The notes below the pieces were generated by a model. It did no database searches, was not told the origin of the DNA, and worked only from the letters and a program-made list of their open reading frames with translations. A stretch of DNA of 64,000 nucleotides from Spirosoma sordidisoli (lineage in GTDB: Bacteria > Bacteroidota > Bacteroidia > Cytophagales > Spirosomataceae): NCBI RefSeq assembly GCF_004138325.1, contig NZ_SBLB01000001.1, positions 1,955,648 through 2,019,647 on the forward strand. The letters run 5' to 3'. Position numbers and translations under genes: made by a program. This document shows positions 54,801 to 63,858 of this stretch, in pieces; the first letter of the stretch is position 1, and the number at the start of each line of letters is the position of its first letter.

Positions 54801-57800
54801 GCTGGGTTTCGAGCAGCCGAACCCGGCCATCGACTTCGCCAACAGCCCGTTCTTCGTCAACGCCCGCCAGACCGACTGGTCGGGCGAGTCGGTCCGGCGG
54901 GCGGGTGTCAGTTCATTCGGTATTGGCGGTACTAACGTACACGTGGTGCTGAAAGAAGCCGACCGGCCCCAGCCAGCCCCGTCAACGGCTCCGGTACGGC
55001 CCGCGCAGCTGATCAGCTGGTCGGCCAGGTCGGCAGACAGCCGCGATGCCTACGCCCATAAACTGGCCGACGCCCTCGCAACCGCCGAGGCACCCGCCCT
55101 GGCCGACATCGCCTATACCCTACATACGACCCGCCCCGCCCTGGCCCACCGCCGGTTCGTGGTGGCGGACACGACGGCCGACCTGCTCGACAGCCTGACA
55201 AACCCAGCCGCGCAGGCCGCACCGCCCGTTCGGCAGGTACCCGACGACATCGTATTCATGTTCCCCGGTCAGGGCGCGCAGTACCTCAACATGGGTCGGC
55301 CGCTGTACGAGAACGAGCCGGTTTTCCGACAGGCCGTCGACGAATGCGCCGACCTGCTGACCGATCAGCTCGACCGCGACATCCGGACGGTAATGTACCC
55401 CGACCTGGCCGATGCGGATGCCGAAGCCCGGCTTAACGACACTCGTTATACCCAGCCCGCCCTGTTCATTACCGAATACGCCCTGGCCAGACTCTGGATG
55501 CATTGGGGTATCCAGCCCTCAGTCCTCTGTGGCCACAGCATCGGGGAGTTTGTGGCGGCTCACCTGGCCGGTGTTTTCTCCCTGGCCGACGTATTGCAGG
55601 TGGTCAGCTCACGGGGGCGACTCGTCAGCGAACAGCCCCGTGGCTCGATGCTCTCGGTGCGTAAAAACGCTGACCTCATCCGGGCCATGTTGCCCGAAAC
55701 GCTGTCCATTGCGGCTATCAACAGCAAAAACCTGTGCGTCGTGGCTGGCCCTGACGATGCCGTGGCGGAGTTTGCCCGGCAGCTCAGCGACCAGGAGATC
55801 CCGAACAAGCGCCTGCCCACGAGCCACGCCTTTCACTCGGCCATGATGGACCCGGTCGCCGAGGCCCTCGAGAGTCAGGTAGCCCGTGTTCCGCTGAACC
55901 GGCCTCAAAAACCCATCATCTCGACCCTGACAGGCACGCTGCTGACCGACGCCCAGGCCACCGATCCGCATTACTGGGCACGTCACATGCGCGAAACGGT
56001 GCAGTTTGCCGGGGCCCTCGATACCATGCTGGCCTTCGACAACCCGCTGCTGTTCGACCTGGGGCCCGGCAAAATATCGGCAACCCTGGCGCGGCAGCAG
56101 GCAGCGGGCAAACCGGTCCCGGTACTGACCGGCCTCGAAACAACCACCGACTGGGCCGTTACCTGCCGGTCGATGCTGACAACCCTGGGGCAGTTCTGGC
56201 AACTGGGGCTGACCCCCGACTGGGCCGCCTTCTACGCTGGCCAGCCGCAGAACCGGGTCCTGCTGCCTACGTACGCGTTTACCAAACAACGATGCTGGGT
56301 AGACCCGCCCGCGCCCGTAGCTTACCTGCAGTCTGCGCCTTCACCGGCCGAGCCGCTGCCAACCCATACAACCTCAATTGAACCGACTCACTTTCCCCTA
56401 TTGCCCATGCGAAACGTTGTACTGCTTAACCGAATCAATGAACTGCTGGAAGACGCATCCGGCATCGATCTGGCCGGTGTGCAACCGTCCATGAGTTTCG
56501 TGGAGATCGGGCTCGACTCGCTGTTGCTGACCCAGGTAGCCACTACCCTGCGCCGGGAGTTCAACGTACCCATTACCTTCCGTCAGCTCTCGACCGATTA
56601 TCAGTCGCCCCAGGAGCTGGCGGCTTACCTCGACAAAACCCTCCCGGCCGATCAGTTTCAGCCGGCCCCCGTTCAGGCAACGCCAGCCCCGGCCCCGGCC
56701 TCTGCACCGATAGCCGCACCGGTCCCGGCACCCGTCTATGCCGCACCGCCCGTATCGGCAGGGTCGGATACCGCGCTGGGTCTGATTGCGCAGCAGCTCC
56801 AGTTGCTGGCCAAACAGGTAGCTTTGTTGCAGGGTGGTACACCGGCACCTCCGGTACCGGCCGCTGCTCCTGCCCCCCAGCCTGCCCCGGTGCTGAACGG
56901 GCATACGAACGGCACCAACGGAGCGGCTCATGCCGCACCGAACGGGAAAGCCATATCGATCCCGAACGGGCAGGCCGTTGACATCAGCCCCGAAGAAGCC
57001 GCTGAACTCAAAAAACCGTTTGGCGCCACGGCCCGCATCGACCGGCAAACCGCCAACCTGACCAACCGGCAGCAAACCTTCCTGGAACAGCTCACGGCCC
57101 GGTACACCCGCAAAACGGCGGGGAGCAAAGCCTATACCGAACAACACCGGAACCAGATGGCCGACCCGCGGGTGGTATCCGGTTTCCGGCCGCTGACCAA
57201 AGAGATTGTGTACCCGATTGTTGTTAACCGGTCGCGGGGAACGCGGCTGTGGGATGTCGACGGTAACGAGTACATCGACGTACTGAACGGCTTTGGCTCC
57301 AACTTCTTCGGCTACCAGCCCGACTACATCCGCGAGGCCCTGCATCGGCAGATCGACAATGGCTTCGAGGTGGGTCCGCAACACGAACTGGCCGGCACCG
57401 TCAGTCAGCTCATCTGCGAAATGACGGGCGCCGACCGGGCTGCGCTCTGCAGCACCGGTTCCGAAGCCGTACTGGGCGCCATGCGGATGGCCCGCACCAT
57501 TACGGGCCGCTCACTGATCGTAGCCTTTACGGGCTCGTATCATGGCATCATGGACGAAGTGCTGGTGCGGGGCACGAAAAAGCTGAAGTCGTTTCCGGCC
57601 GCGGCCGGCATCATGCCCGAAGCGGTACAGAACATACTGATTCTGGAGTATGGCACCGACGAGAGCCTGCGCATCATCCGGGAGCGGGCATCGGAACTGG
57701 CCGCCGTACTGGTTGAGCCGGTGCAGAGCCGCCGTCCAGAGTTTTTACCCGTCGATTTCCTGAAGGAAGTGCGCGCCATCACGGCTTCGGCCGGTACCGC

Positions 57801-58557
57801 CCTGATCTTCGACGAGGTCATTACCGGCTTCCGGATGCACGTAGGCGGTATGCAGGCCGTGCTGGGTATCCGGGCCGACATTGCTACTTACGGAAAAGTG
57901 GTGGGCGCAGGCCTGCCAATCGGCGTAATTGCCGGAAAGAAAGCGTTTATGGACGCCCTCGACGGCGGCACCTGGCAATACGGCGACAACTCGGTTCCCG
58001 AAATAGGCGTCACCTACTTTGCCGGTACGTTTGTCCGGCACCCGCTGGCCCTGGCCGCGGCCCATGCGTCGCTGACCCACATTCGCGAAAACAGCCCCCG
58101 TCTGCAGGAAGGTCTCGCCCACAAAACGACCTGGCTCGCCGATCAGATGAACGCCATTTGCCAGACCCGGCAGCTGCCGTTTTTCGTGGCTCATTATGGA
58201 TCGCTCTGGAAAATCAAGTTCAAAGACGAGGTTCCTTATACCGAGTTATTGTTTACCTTAATGCGGGAGAAAGGCATTCATATCTGGGACGGCTTTCCCT
58301 GTTTCATGACCGAAGCGCATACTGACGCCGACCTTGATGCGGTGCTGGCGGCCTTTAGCGACAGCGTAAATGCCCTGATCGAAGCCGGGTTTATGCGCGG
58401 TAGCCTGCCCGCGCCCGCAGCTCCCCAGGGCCAGCTGCTCACGGCAAACCAACCGCCTATTCCCGGTGCCCGGCTCGGCCGCGACCGCCAGGGAAATCCG
58501 GCCTGGTTTGTTGCCAATCCTGACCTGCCAGGTAAGTATATGCAGGTGAATAACTAA
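51853..58557 (+). CDS. Hybrid NRPS-PKS megasynthase: A-PCP-KS-AT-ACP-aminotransferase
   Basis: 2234-aa assembly-line enzyme (numbering from ATG 51853; a GTG at 51832 is also open). A domain about 20-530 with LYTSGSTGQPKGV (153-165) and NVYGPAEASIW (296-306); PCP with S554 (LGGNSLL); KS about 613-1030 with C783, H919 and H958 (SACSTS, EAHGTA, SNFGHL); AT about 1135-1430 with S1229 (GHSIGE) and HAFH, a malonyl-type signature; ACP with S1556 (GLDSLL); a Pro/Ala-rich linker about 1605-1720; and a class III PLP aminotransferase about 1725-2190 with K2015 (TYGKVVGAG). No condensation domain, ketoreductase or dehydratase. Predicted: load an amino acid, extend by malonate, transaminate the beta-keto to a beta-amino group, as in mycosubtilin/iturin synthetases. 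The architecture is seen; the chemistry is inference. Confidence 0.93.
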   Translation: MTPTGLPVTSFPLVHQLVERVAADHPDRLAVVHNDARLTYRQLNDRADALAQAILQQDPTADYVAISTRRCLEMVIGVLAIVKAGKAYLPLDPEHPEQRLRRIITDSGLKTGVSIGADAGVFETLGLTVVRADLDHQVAPQVVTHRNEVVCVLYTSGSTGQPKGVCQLHTGLIRLMDWQRRHGIVGMGVNTLQFCHLTFDVSSQELFLPLSTGGTVHLIDNADRLDAGRLLAFVRDHHINRSYLPYVAIQYLCEAAIAENRFPDELCEITMGGEQLKLTPAMRTFFEALPECTMMNVYGPAEASIWVTEYRMKGNASAWPTIPPMGWPIVDASLFIVDEDLSLLPNGEAGEILIAGNCLAAGYLNQPDLTADRFIRWQHPQQGEYRVYRTGDMARYRPDGTLEFAGRRDDMVKIRGNRVELGEIEAALRQIPLLAESSVMVREGGNGQKQIVAYLVSVTGQPDDALIRRELEQRVTDYMMPSAFVWMDKLPRTISDKVDKKLLPAPELKRPESAGAYRAPKTPLERTICSLWMRLLAIDQVGVDDNFFTLGGNSLLAQQTVAGLKQQQLTLPITKLYQFPTPAGIARYLGQATSPDSPTPFAEATDPADPSSAIAIIGMAGRFPGASTIEAFWNLLTEGRETTRFFADEELDGAVPNSFRTDPLYVKARGVIEGAELFDAGFFGLAPNQARLMDPQQRVFLEIAWEALEQTGYLPQQYGGRVGVFAGTGKNTYFLNNVLPNHELVAAAGPFQVELLNEKDYIATRTAYTLDLKGPAVSVFSACSTSLLAVAQAVQSLRSGQCEVALAGGASITAPINSGHLYQEGSMLSSDGHTRPFNAGSTGTVFSDGAGVVLLKRAEAARRDGDTIWAIIEGVGVNNDGAGKGSFSAPNAEGQAAAIRAAYADGGVDPATISYVEAHGTATPIGDPIEIEGLTMAFGEQASRQFCAIGSVKSNFGHLTAAAGVAGLIKTALSLHHRQLPASLGFEQPNPAIDFANSPFFVNARQTDWSGESVRRAGVSSFGIGGTNVHVVLKEADRPQPAPSTAPVRPAQLISWSARSADSRDAYAHKLADALATAEAPALADIAYTLHTTRPALAHRRFVVADTTADLLDSLTNPAAQAAPPVRQVPDDIVFMFPGQGAQYLNMGRPLYENEPVFRQAVDECADLLTDQLDRDIRTVMYPDLADADAEARLNDTRYTQPALFITEYALARLWMHWGIQPSVLCGHSIGEFVAAHLAGVFSLADVLQVVSSRGRLVSEQPRGSMLSVRKNADLIRAMLPETLSIAAINSKNLCVVAGPDDAVAEFARQLSDQEIPNKRLPTSHAFHSAMMDPVAEALESQVARVPLNRPQKPIISTLTGTLLTDAQATDPHYWARHMRETVQFAGALDTMLAFDNPLLFDLGPGKISATLARQQAAGKPVPVLTGLETTTDWAVTCRSMLTTLGQFWQLGLTPDWAAFYAGQPQNRVLLPTYAFTKQRCWVDPPAPVAYLQSAPSPAEPLPTHTTSIEPTHFPLLPMRNVVLLNRINELLEDASGIDLAGVQPSMSFVEIGLDSLLLTQVATTLRREFNVPITFRQLSTDYQSPQELAAYLDKTLPADQFQPAPVQATPAPAPASAPIAAPVPAPVYAAPPVSAGSDTALGLIAQQLQLLAKQVALLQGGTPAPPVPAAAPAPQPAPVLNGHTNGTNGAAHAAPNGKAISIPNGQAVDISPEEAAELKKPFGATARIDRQTANLTNRQQTFLEQLTARYTRKTAGSKAYTEQHRNQMADPRVVSGFRPLTKEIVYPIVVNRSRGTRLWDVDGNEYIDVLNGFGSNFFGYQPDYIREALHRQIDNGFEVGPQHELAGTVSQLICEMTGADRAALCSTGSEAVLGAMRMARTITGRSLIVAFTGSYHGIMDEVLVRGTKKLKSFPAAAGIMPEAVQNILILEYGTDESLRIIRERASELAAVLVEPVQSRRPEFLPVDFLKEVRAITASAGTALIFDEVITGFRMHVGGMQAVLGIRADIATYGKVVGAGLPIGVIAGKKAFMDALDGGTWQYGDNSVPEIGVTYFAGTFVRHPLALAAAHASLTHIRENSPRLQEGLAHKTTWLADQMNAICQTRQLPFFVAHYGSLWKIKFKDEVPYTELLFTLMREKGIHIWDGFPCFMTEAHTDADLDAVLAAFSDSVNALIEAGFMRGSLPAPAAPQGQLLTANQPPIPGARLGRDRQGNPAWFVANPDLPGKYMQVNN

Positions 58558-58608
58558 GCCCGAAATGTCCACACCTCGTCCAACACCCGAGGCAACCTGA
58601 TAGTACGC

Positions 58609-61600
58609 ATGCTGACAACTGTACCTTACGACCAACTGACCGCCGTTGATTTCGACCCGTTTGCCGGACCGGATATACTGCTCGTCACCCACACCACGGA
58701 ACCCCAGCGCGAAATATGGCTGGCGTGCCAGTTTGGGGGCAACGAAGCAAACCGCTCCTACAATGAGTCGATCTCGCTCCGTTTTACGGGACAACTGAGC
58801 ATACCGGCTCTGGAGCGGGCCTGGCACGCCCTTGTGCAGCGGCACGAAGCCCTGCGCTCGGCCTTCAGCGCCGACGGCGAGCAAATGATTGTTTTCCGCG
58901 AGCTGTCGGTACCGCTGGAGCTAGTCGATGGCTCGGCGCTGTCAGCCGCGGAGCAGGACCGGCTGGTGGCCGATTACCTGAAGCAGGACGTTCAGACAAA
59001 TTTCGACCTGACCCACGGCCCGCTCGTTAAAGCCGGGCTGATCAAACGTACCGACGCCAGCTTTCATTTTGTCCTGACCGCCCATCACATCGTCTGCGAC
59101 GGCTGGTCGACGGGTATTCTGATGCAGGACCTGGGCCGTTTATACTCGGTTTATGTGCGGCAGCAGGAGCCGGTACTGCCGCCCGTCGATGCCTTCAGCC
59201 AGTACGCGCTGGAGCAGCGGGCGTTTGTAGAGACCGCCGACTACCGACAGATCGAGCAGTTCTGGCTACAGCAGTTTGCGGGTTCGGTACCCGTACTGGA
59301 CCTGCCCGTCGACGCCCCCCGCCCCGCCCGCCGTACGTTCCAGAGCGACCGGATCGACTTTAGGGTCGACGGGCCGCTGCTACAGGCCGTCAGGCAGATG
59401 GGGGCTAAAGCCGGGTGCAGCCTGGTAACGACCCTGGTGGCCACCGTTGAGGTGCTGATTCACCGGCTGACGGGTCAGACCGACATCGTGCTGGGCTTAC
59501 CGGCCGCGGGCCAGTCGGCGACTGGCCACGACCGGCTGGTGGGTCATTGCGTAAACCTGCTGCCCCTCCGGAGCTTTCCGCAGCCGGAAATGACGTTCGG
59601 TGCCTACCTGCAGAAACGCAAAATCGACCTCCTCGACGCCTTCGACAACCAGCAGCTCACCTTCGGCAGTCTGCTCAAAAAACTGCCGATCCCGCGCGAT
59701 TCGTCGCGGCTGCCGCTGGTGCCGATGGTCTTCAACATGGATATGGGCCTGGCCGATGGAGTCACCTTTCACGGTCTCGACTACCGCTTCGACACCAACC
59801 CACGCGCGTTCGAAAATTTCGAAATTTCGATCAATGCAACGGGCTCGGCCGACGCGCTTCAAATCGAATGGTCATATAACACCCAGCTGTTTCGGGAAGA
59901 AACGATCCGGTCGTTCCATCGGCAGTTTGTCGAGCTGTTACAGACCCTGTCGGCTTCGCCCGATACGCGCCTGGGCCAACCCGCTGCGGCTCCGGCGCCC
60001 GTAGCTGTAACCGCGCCGGTGACGAGTCCGGTCCGCGCCGACAGGCCGGGCCTTGGGCGTCGGCTGCCGTTTGCCAGCGACCGGGCGCTGCACGACTTCA
60101 TTCGGGATACCGTTCGGCAGTTTCCGCACAAAACCGCCCTTCGGTTTAAGGAGCAGACGCTGACCTATACGCAACTGAACGAGCAGGCCAACCAGCTGGC
60201 CCGGGTGCTGATCGAAGCAGGCGTACAACCCGGCGACCGGGTGGGACTGGCGGTAGAGCGGTCGCTGGAGATGGTTGTCTGCCTGGTAGCCGTCATGAAA
60301 ACGGGCGCGGCCTACATTCCCGTCGACCCGCGCCACCCTGCCGACCGGATCGGCTACGTACTGGCCGACGCAGGCTGTCAGGTGCTGCTGACCAACCGGG
60401 TTCATCAGGGTCGGTTTGCCGTAACCGCGCGCGAACTACTGCTCGAAGACCTCTGGCCAACCCTGCCGGGCTACGCGACCGACGACCTGCCGATCCGCGT
60501 GGCGGGCGAATCGCCGGTTTATGTGCTCTATACCTCCGGCACCACCGGCCGACCCAAGGGCGTGCAGATCAAGCACAACAGCGTGGTAAACGTCATGCTG
60601 AGCGTACAGCAGCAGCCCGGCCTGAGCCCGACCGACAAAACCGTCTCACTGGCCACCATTGCGTTCGACCTCGCCACCGTCGAAATCTACCTGCCGTTGC
60701 TGACCGGTGCCGAACTGGTCATTGTCGATACCGATACCAGCCGCAACGGACCCGCCCTGGCCGACCTGCTCCGCACCGAAGCCATTACCTTTGTTCAGGC
60801 TACCCCCGCCACCTGGCGGATGCTGCTGGAATCGGGCTGGCGCGGCACCCGCGACGTTCGGATCATCTCCTGCGCCGAAGCCCTCTCCAAAGACCTGGCG
60901 CAGCAGCTGCTTTCGTTCTGTGGCGACCTGTGGAATTTCTACGGCCCGACCGAAACCACGATCTACGCCACCGGCAAAAAGATTTTACCCGACGATGAGC
61001 TGATCACCATTGGCCAGCCCATTGCCAACACGACCATCGTCATCAACCCCGAGAACCCCGATTTGTCGGGCGAGATCTGCATTTCAGGAACAGGCGTCGG
61101 CATCGGGTATCTGAACCAGGCCACCCTGACCGCCGAGAAGTTCGTGACCGATGCCGCAACGGGCGCCCGCCTGTACCGCACCGGTGATCTGGGGCGCTTT
61201 CTGCCCAACGGCGATGTGCAGTACATGGGCCGGATCGATCAGCAGATCAAGATTCGCGGCCACCGCATCGAACCGGGCGAGATCGAGTACAACCTGCTTC
61301 AGCAGCCCGACATTCAGGATGCCGTTGTGATTGCGCGCGAAGATCGCCCCGGCGATCAGCGGCTGGTGGCCTACGTGGTGCCGAGCGCATCGGGCAGCGA
61401 CGAAGGCTCGTCCGAATGGCAGGAACATTGGAACACGATCTATACGCTGGGGAAAGAATCGGAAAGCGACCTGGACCTGGCCGACCAGAACCTCGATGCC
61501 GCCATTGTGGCCCAGGTCAGCGATGTAGCCAACGCCCATGAGCAGAACGAAGAATGGATGCAGCAGTCGGTTCGGCGTATCAAAGCCCTGAAGCCGACCA

Positions 61601-63858
61601 GCATTCTGGAACTCGGCTGCGGAGGGGGGCAGCTGGTGTTTGAACTGGCTCCGCACGTTCGGCAATACATCGCCACCGACTACTCGCAACCCGCTATCGA
61701 CACCCTGTCGAAGAAACTCCAGCAGCAGCCCGCCAAGTGGGCGAACGTACTGGCCAAAACGGCCCCCGCCGACGACTTTACGGGTATCGAGCCGACCTCG
61801 CTCGATATGGTGCTTATCCACGCAGTGGCGCAGTACTTCCCTGACCTCGGCTACCTGCTGAAAGTCATCGAACGGGCTGCCAACGCTACGGCCGATGGCG
61901 GTTGTGTGTTCATTGGCGGTATGCAGGGCAAGCACACGCTGACCATGTACCACGCCATTGACCTGATCCGGCGCACGAGCGGCACCCGTACCGTAGCCGA
62001 GTTCCGGACCGCGCTGGACCGGCGGGTGCAGCTGGACGATGAGCTGATGGCCGACCCGGCCCTGTTTTATCGCCTGCCGGCGTTTATTCCGCGCATTACC
62101 GCCGTTGATATCCAGCTGCGCGAAGGCGTTTACCGGAACGAAGCCACCCGCTACGATTACGACATCTGGCTCTACGTAGGCACCCCGCCTGCCGTAGCCA
62201 CGCCAGACCAGCGCATCGAGTGGGACAGTCGGCTGTCGGTGGCGTCAATCGGGCAGTTGCTCAGCAGCCATCCGCAGCAGGTTATCCAGGTGATCAACCT
62301 GCCTAACCGACGTACGGCAAAAGATCATGCGCTGCTCCAGTTCATCGGCGAAGCCCGACCCGACGATTTCATCGGCGAGGTGCAGGACCGGTACAATGCC
62401 CTGCCCGAGACCGGCGTTGACCCGAACGATTTCTGGGGACTGGCCAGCCAGCACGGATTCCGGGCCCATGTTCGCTGGACGGGCAGCCATACCGACAACC
62501 GATTCGAAGTCGTCTTCATACCGGCCGACCGCCGGGCTATTCCGCCGAAGCCGTCGGCGCTGGTTACGACCCACGAGCGCCTGAACGAGTACGTCAAAAA
62601 CCCGTACAAACCGTTTACAGCCGTTTCGAAAGAACATATTGCGGCCTGGAAAGAGCAGCTTCGGCAGGTATTACCGGCCTATATGGTCCCGACAGAGTTT
62701 GTGGCGCTGCCGAAACTGCCCGTTACGCCCAACGGAAAAATTGACCGGAAAGCGCTGCCGAAACCCGAACCGGCCGAAGCGCCCGTTGTGAACCGGTTCG
62801 TGGAGGCCCAAACGCCCGAAGAAAAGCTGCTGGCCGGTATCTGGACCGGTGTTTTCGGTCTCGACAGCATCAGCGTTCACGACAATTTCTTCGACCTGGG
62901 TGGCCACTCCATGCTGGCCGTTCGGGTCATGACCCAGCTGGAGCGCGAAACCGGCCGACGCTTTCCGCTATCGATGCTGTTCGAATACCCAACCATTCAT
63001 CGGCTGGCACAGCTGCTGCAACCCGACAAACCTACCCGCACGTTTAAGTCGCTGGTGCCGATCAAACCGCAGGGCAGCAAAACCCCGATTTATATCATCC
63101 ACGGCATCGGGCTGAACCTGCTCAACTTCAGCAGTCTGTCGACCTACATGGACCCCGAGCAACCCATCTACGGCCTGCAGGCCCGCGGTCTCGACGGTAC
63201 CGAAGAGCCGCTGAACCGGATGGAAGATATTGCCGCCTGCTACATTCAGGAGGTGCTGGAACAGAACCCAACGGGCCCTTACGCCATTGCGGGCTATTCG
63301 TTTGGGGGGTATGTAGCTTACGAAATGGCGCAGCAACTCCGGGCGATGGGCAAGGAAATCAAGCTGCTGGCCATGTTCGACACCGACGCCCGTGCCCTGG
63401 TTTCGCACAAGAGCCAGCTCAGCCGGCTGGTCTGGCGGATTGGGCGGCAGTTTCCGAAGATGCTCTTCATTGGGCGGTCGCTGATCAACCAGCCTAAAGA
63501 AACTATACGCTACCAGCAGGAATACTTCAACCGGCAGGGGCAACTGCTGCTGGAAGGCCTGGGTCTGGCCAGTAAGCCCAAACCCTCAACCGAACTGGGG
63601 CATATGGAATACATCATGCAAAAGCATGAAGAGGCTTTTGAGGCTTACCGGCTACAACCCTACAACGGGAAGCTCGACCTGTTCCGGGCGATGACCCGGC
63701 TGTATTTCGTCGATGACCAGGTTTACCTCGGCTGGAACGACTTTGCCCGGCAGGGCGTCCGCGTCCACGACGTGCCCGGCGACCATGCTACGCTCATGTA
63801 CCCGCCCAACGATAAGGCGCTGGCGCTGGCCCTGCAACGCGCGCTGGATCAGGCGTAA
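58609..63858 (+). CDS. NRPS module with N-methyltransferase and thioesterase: C-A-MT-PCP-TE
   Basis: 1749 aa. The C domain (about 20-450) has the active HHIVCDG motif (159-165). The A domain (about 500-910) has LYTSGTTGRPKGV (640-652) and FYGPTETTIY (from 778). The SAM methyltransferase (about 940-1290), with LELGCGGG (1000-1007), is inserted between A8 and A10 (NGK at 1375-1377); this is the classical N-methyltransferase position. PCP S1434 (LGGHSML). TE of alpha/beta-hydrolase type (about 1465-1749), with S1564 (GYSFGGY), a probable Asp in FDTD near 1590, and H1726 (PGDHATL). It starts 51 bp after the previous synthase and would add an N-methylated amino acid and release the chain. No cyclisation feature can be distinguished. 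Confidence 0.93.
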   Translation: MLTTVPYDQLTAVDFDPFAGPDILLVTHTTEPQREIWLACQFGGNEANRSYNESISLRFTGQLSIPALERAWHALVQRHEALRSAFSADGEQMIVFRELSVPLELVDGSALSAAEQDRLVADYLKQDVQTNFDLTHGPLVKAGLIKRTDASFHFVLTAHHIVCDGWSTGILMQDLGRLYSVYVRQQEPVLPPVDAFSQYALEQRAFVETADYRQIEQFWLQQFAGSVPVLDLPVDAPRPARRTFQSDRIDFRVDGPLLQAVRQMGAKAGCSLVTTLVATVEVLIHRLTGQTDIVLGLPAAGQSATGHDRLVGHCVNLLPLRSFPQPEMTFGAYLQKRKIDLLDAFDNQQLTFGSLLKKLPIPRDSSRLPLVPMVFNMDMGLADGVTFHGLDYRFDTNPRAFENFEISINATGSADALQIEWSYNTQLFREETIRSFHRQFVELLQTLSASPDTRLGQPAAAPAPVAVTAPVTSPVRADRPGLGRRLPFASDRALHDFIRDTVRQFPHKTALRFKEQTLTYTQLNEQANQLARVLIEAGVQPGDRVGLAVERSLEMVVCLVAVMKTGAAYIPVDPRHPADRIGYVLADAGCQVLLTNRVHQGRFAVTARELLLEDLWPTLPGYATDDLPIRVAGESPVYVLYTSGTTGRPKGVQIKHNSVVNVMLSVQQQPGLSPTDKTVSLATIAFDLATVEIYLPLLTGAELVIVDTDTSRNGPALADLLRTEAITFVQATPATWRMLLESGWRGTRDVRIISCAEALSKDLAQQLLSFCGDLWNFYGPTETTIYATGKKILPDDELITIGQPIANTTIVINPENPDLSGEICISGTGVGIGYLNQATLTAEKFVTDAATGARLYRTGDLGRFLPNGDVQYMGRIDQQIKIRGHRIEPGEIEYNLLQQPDIQDAVVIAREDRPGDQRLVAYVVPSASGSDEGSSEWQEHWNTIYTLGKESESDLDLADQNLDAAIVAQVSDVANAHEQNEEWMQQSVRRIKALKPTSILELGCGGGQLVFELAPHVRQYIATDYSQPAIDTLSKKLQQQPAKWANVLAKTAPADDFTGIEPTSLDMVLIHAVAQYFPDLGYLLKVIERAANATADGGCVFIGGMQGKHTLTMYHAIDLIRRTSGTRTVAEFRTALDRRVQLDDELMADPALFYRLPAFIPRITAVDIQLREGVYRNEATRYDYDIWLYVGTPPAVATPDQRIEWDSRLSVASIGQLLSSHPQQVIQVINLPNRRTAKDHALLQFIGEARPDDFIGEVQDRYNALPETGVDPNDFWGLASQHGFRAHVRWTGSHTDNRFEVVFIPADRRAIPPKPSALVTTHERLNEYVKNPYKPFTAVSKEHIAAWKEQLRQVLPAYMVPTEFVALPKLPVTPNGKIDRKALPKPEPAEAPVVNRFVEAQTPEEKLLAGIWTGVFGLDSISVHDNFFDLGGHSMLAVRVMTQLERETGRRFPLSMLFEYPTIHRLAQLLQPDKPTRTFKSLVPIKPQGSKTPIYIIHGIGLNLLNFSSLSTYMDPEQPIYGLQARGLDGTEEPLNRMEDIAACYIQEVLEQNPTGPYAIAGYSFGGYVAYEMAQQLRAMGKEIKLLAMFDTDARALVSHKSQLSRLVWRIGRQFPKMLFIGRSLINQPKETIRYQQEYFNRQGQLLLEGLGLASKPKPSTELGHMEYIMQKHEEAFEAYRLQPYNGKLDLFRAMTRLYFVDDQVYLGWNDFARQGVRVHDVPGDHATLMYPPNDKALALALQRALDQA

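Noticed and set aside
56398..57384. 328-aa minus-strand open frame
   Set aside because: Antisense to ACP-linker-aminotransferase coding region; product lacks any motif.
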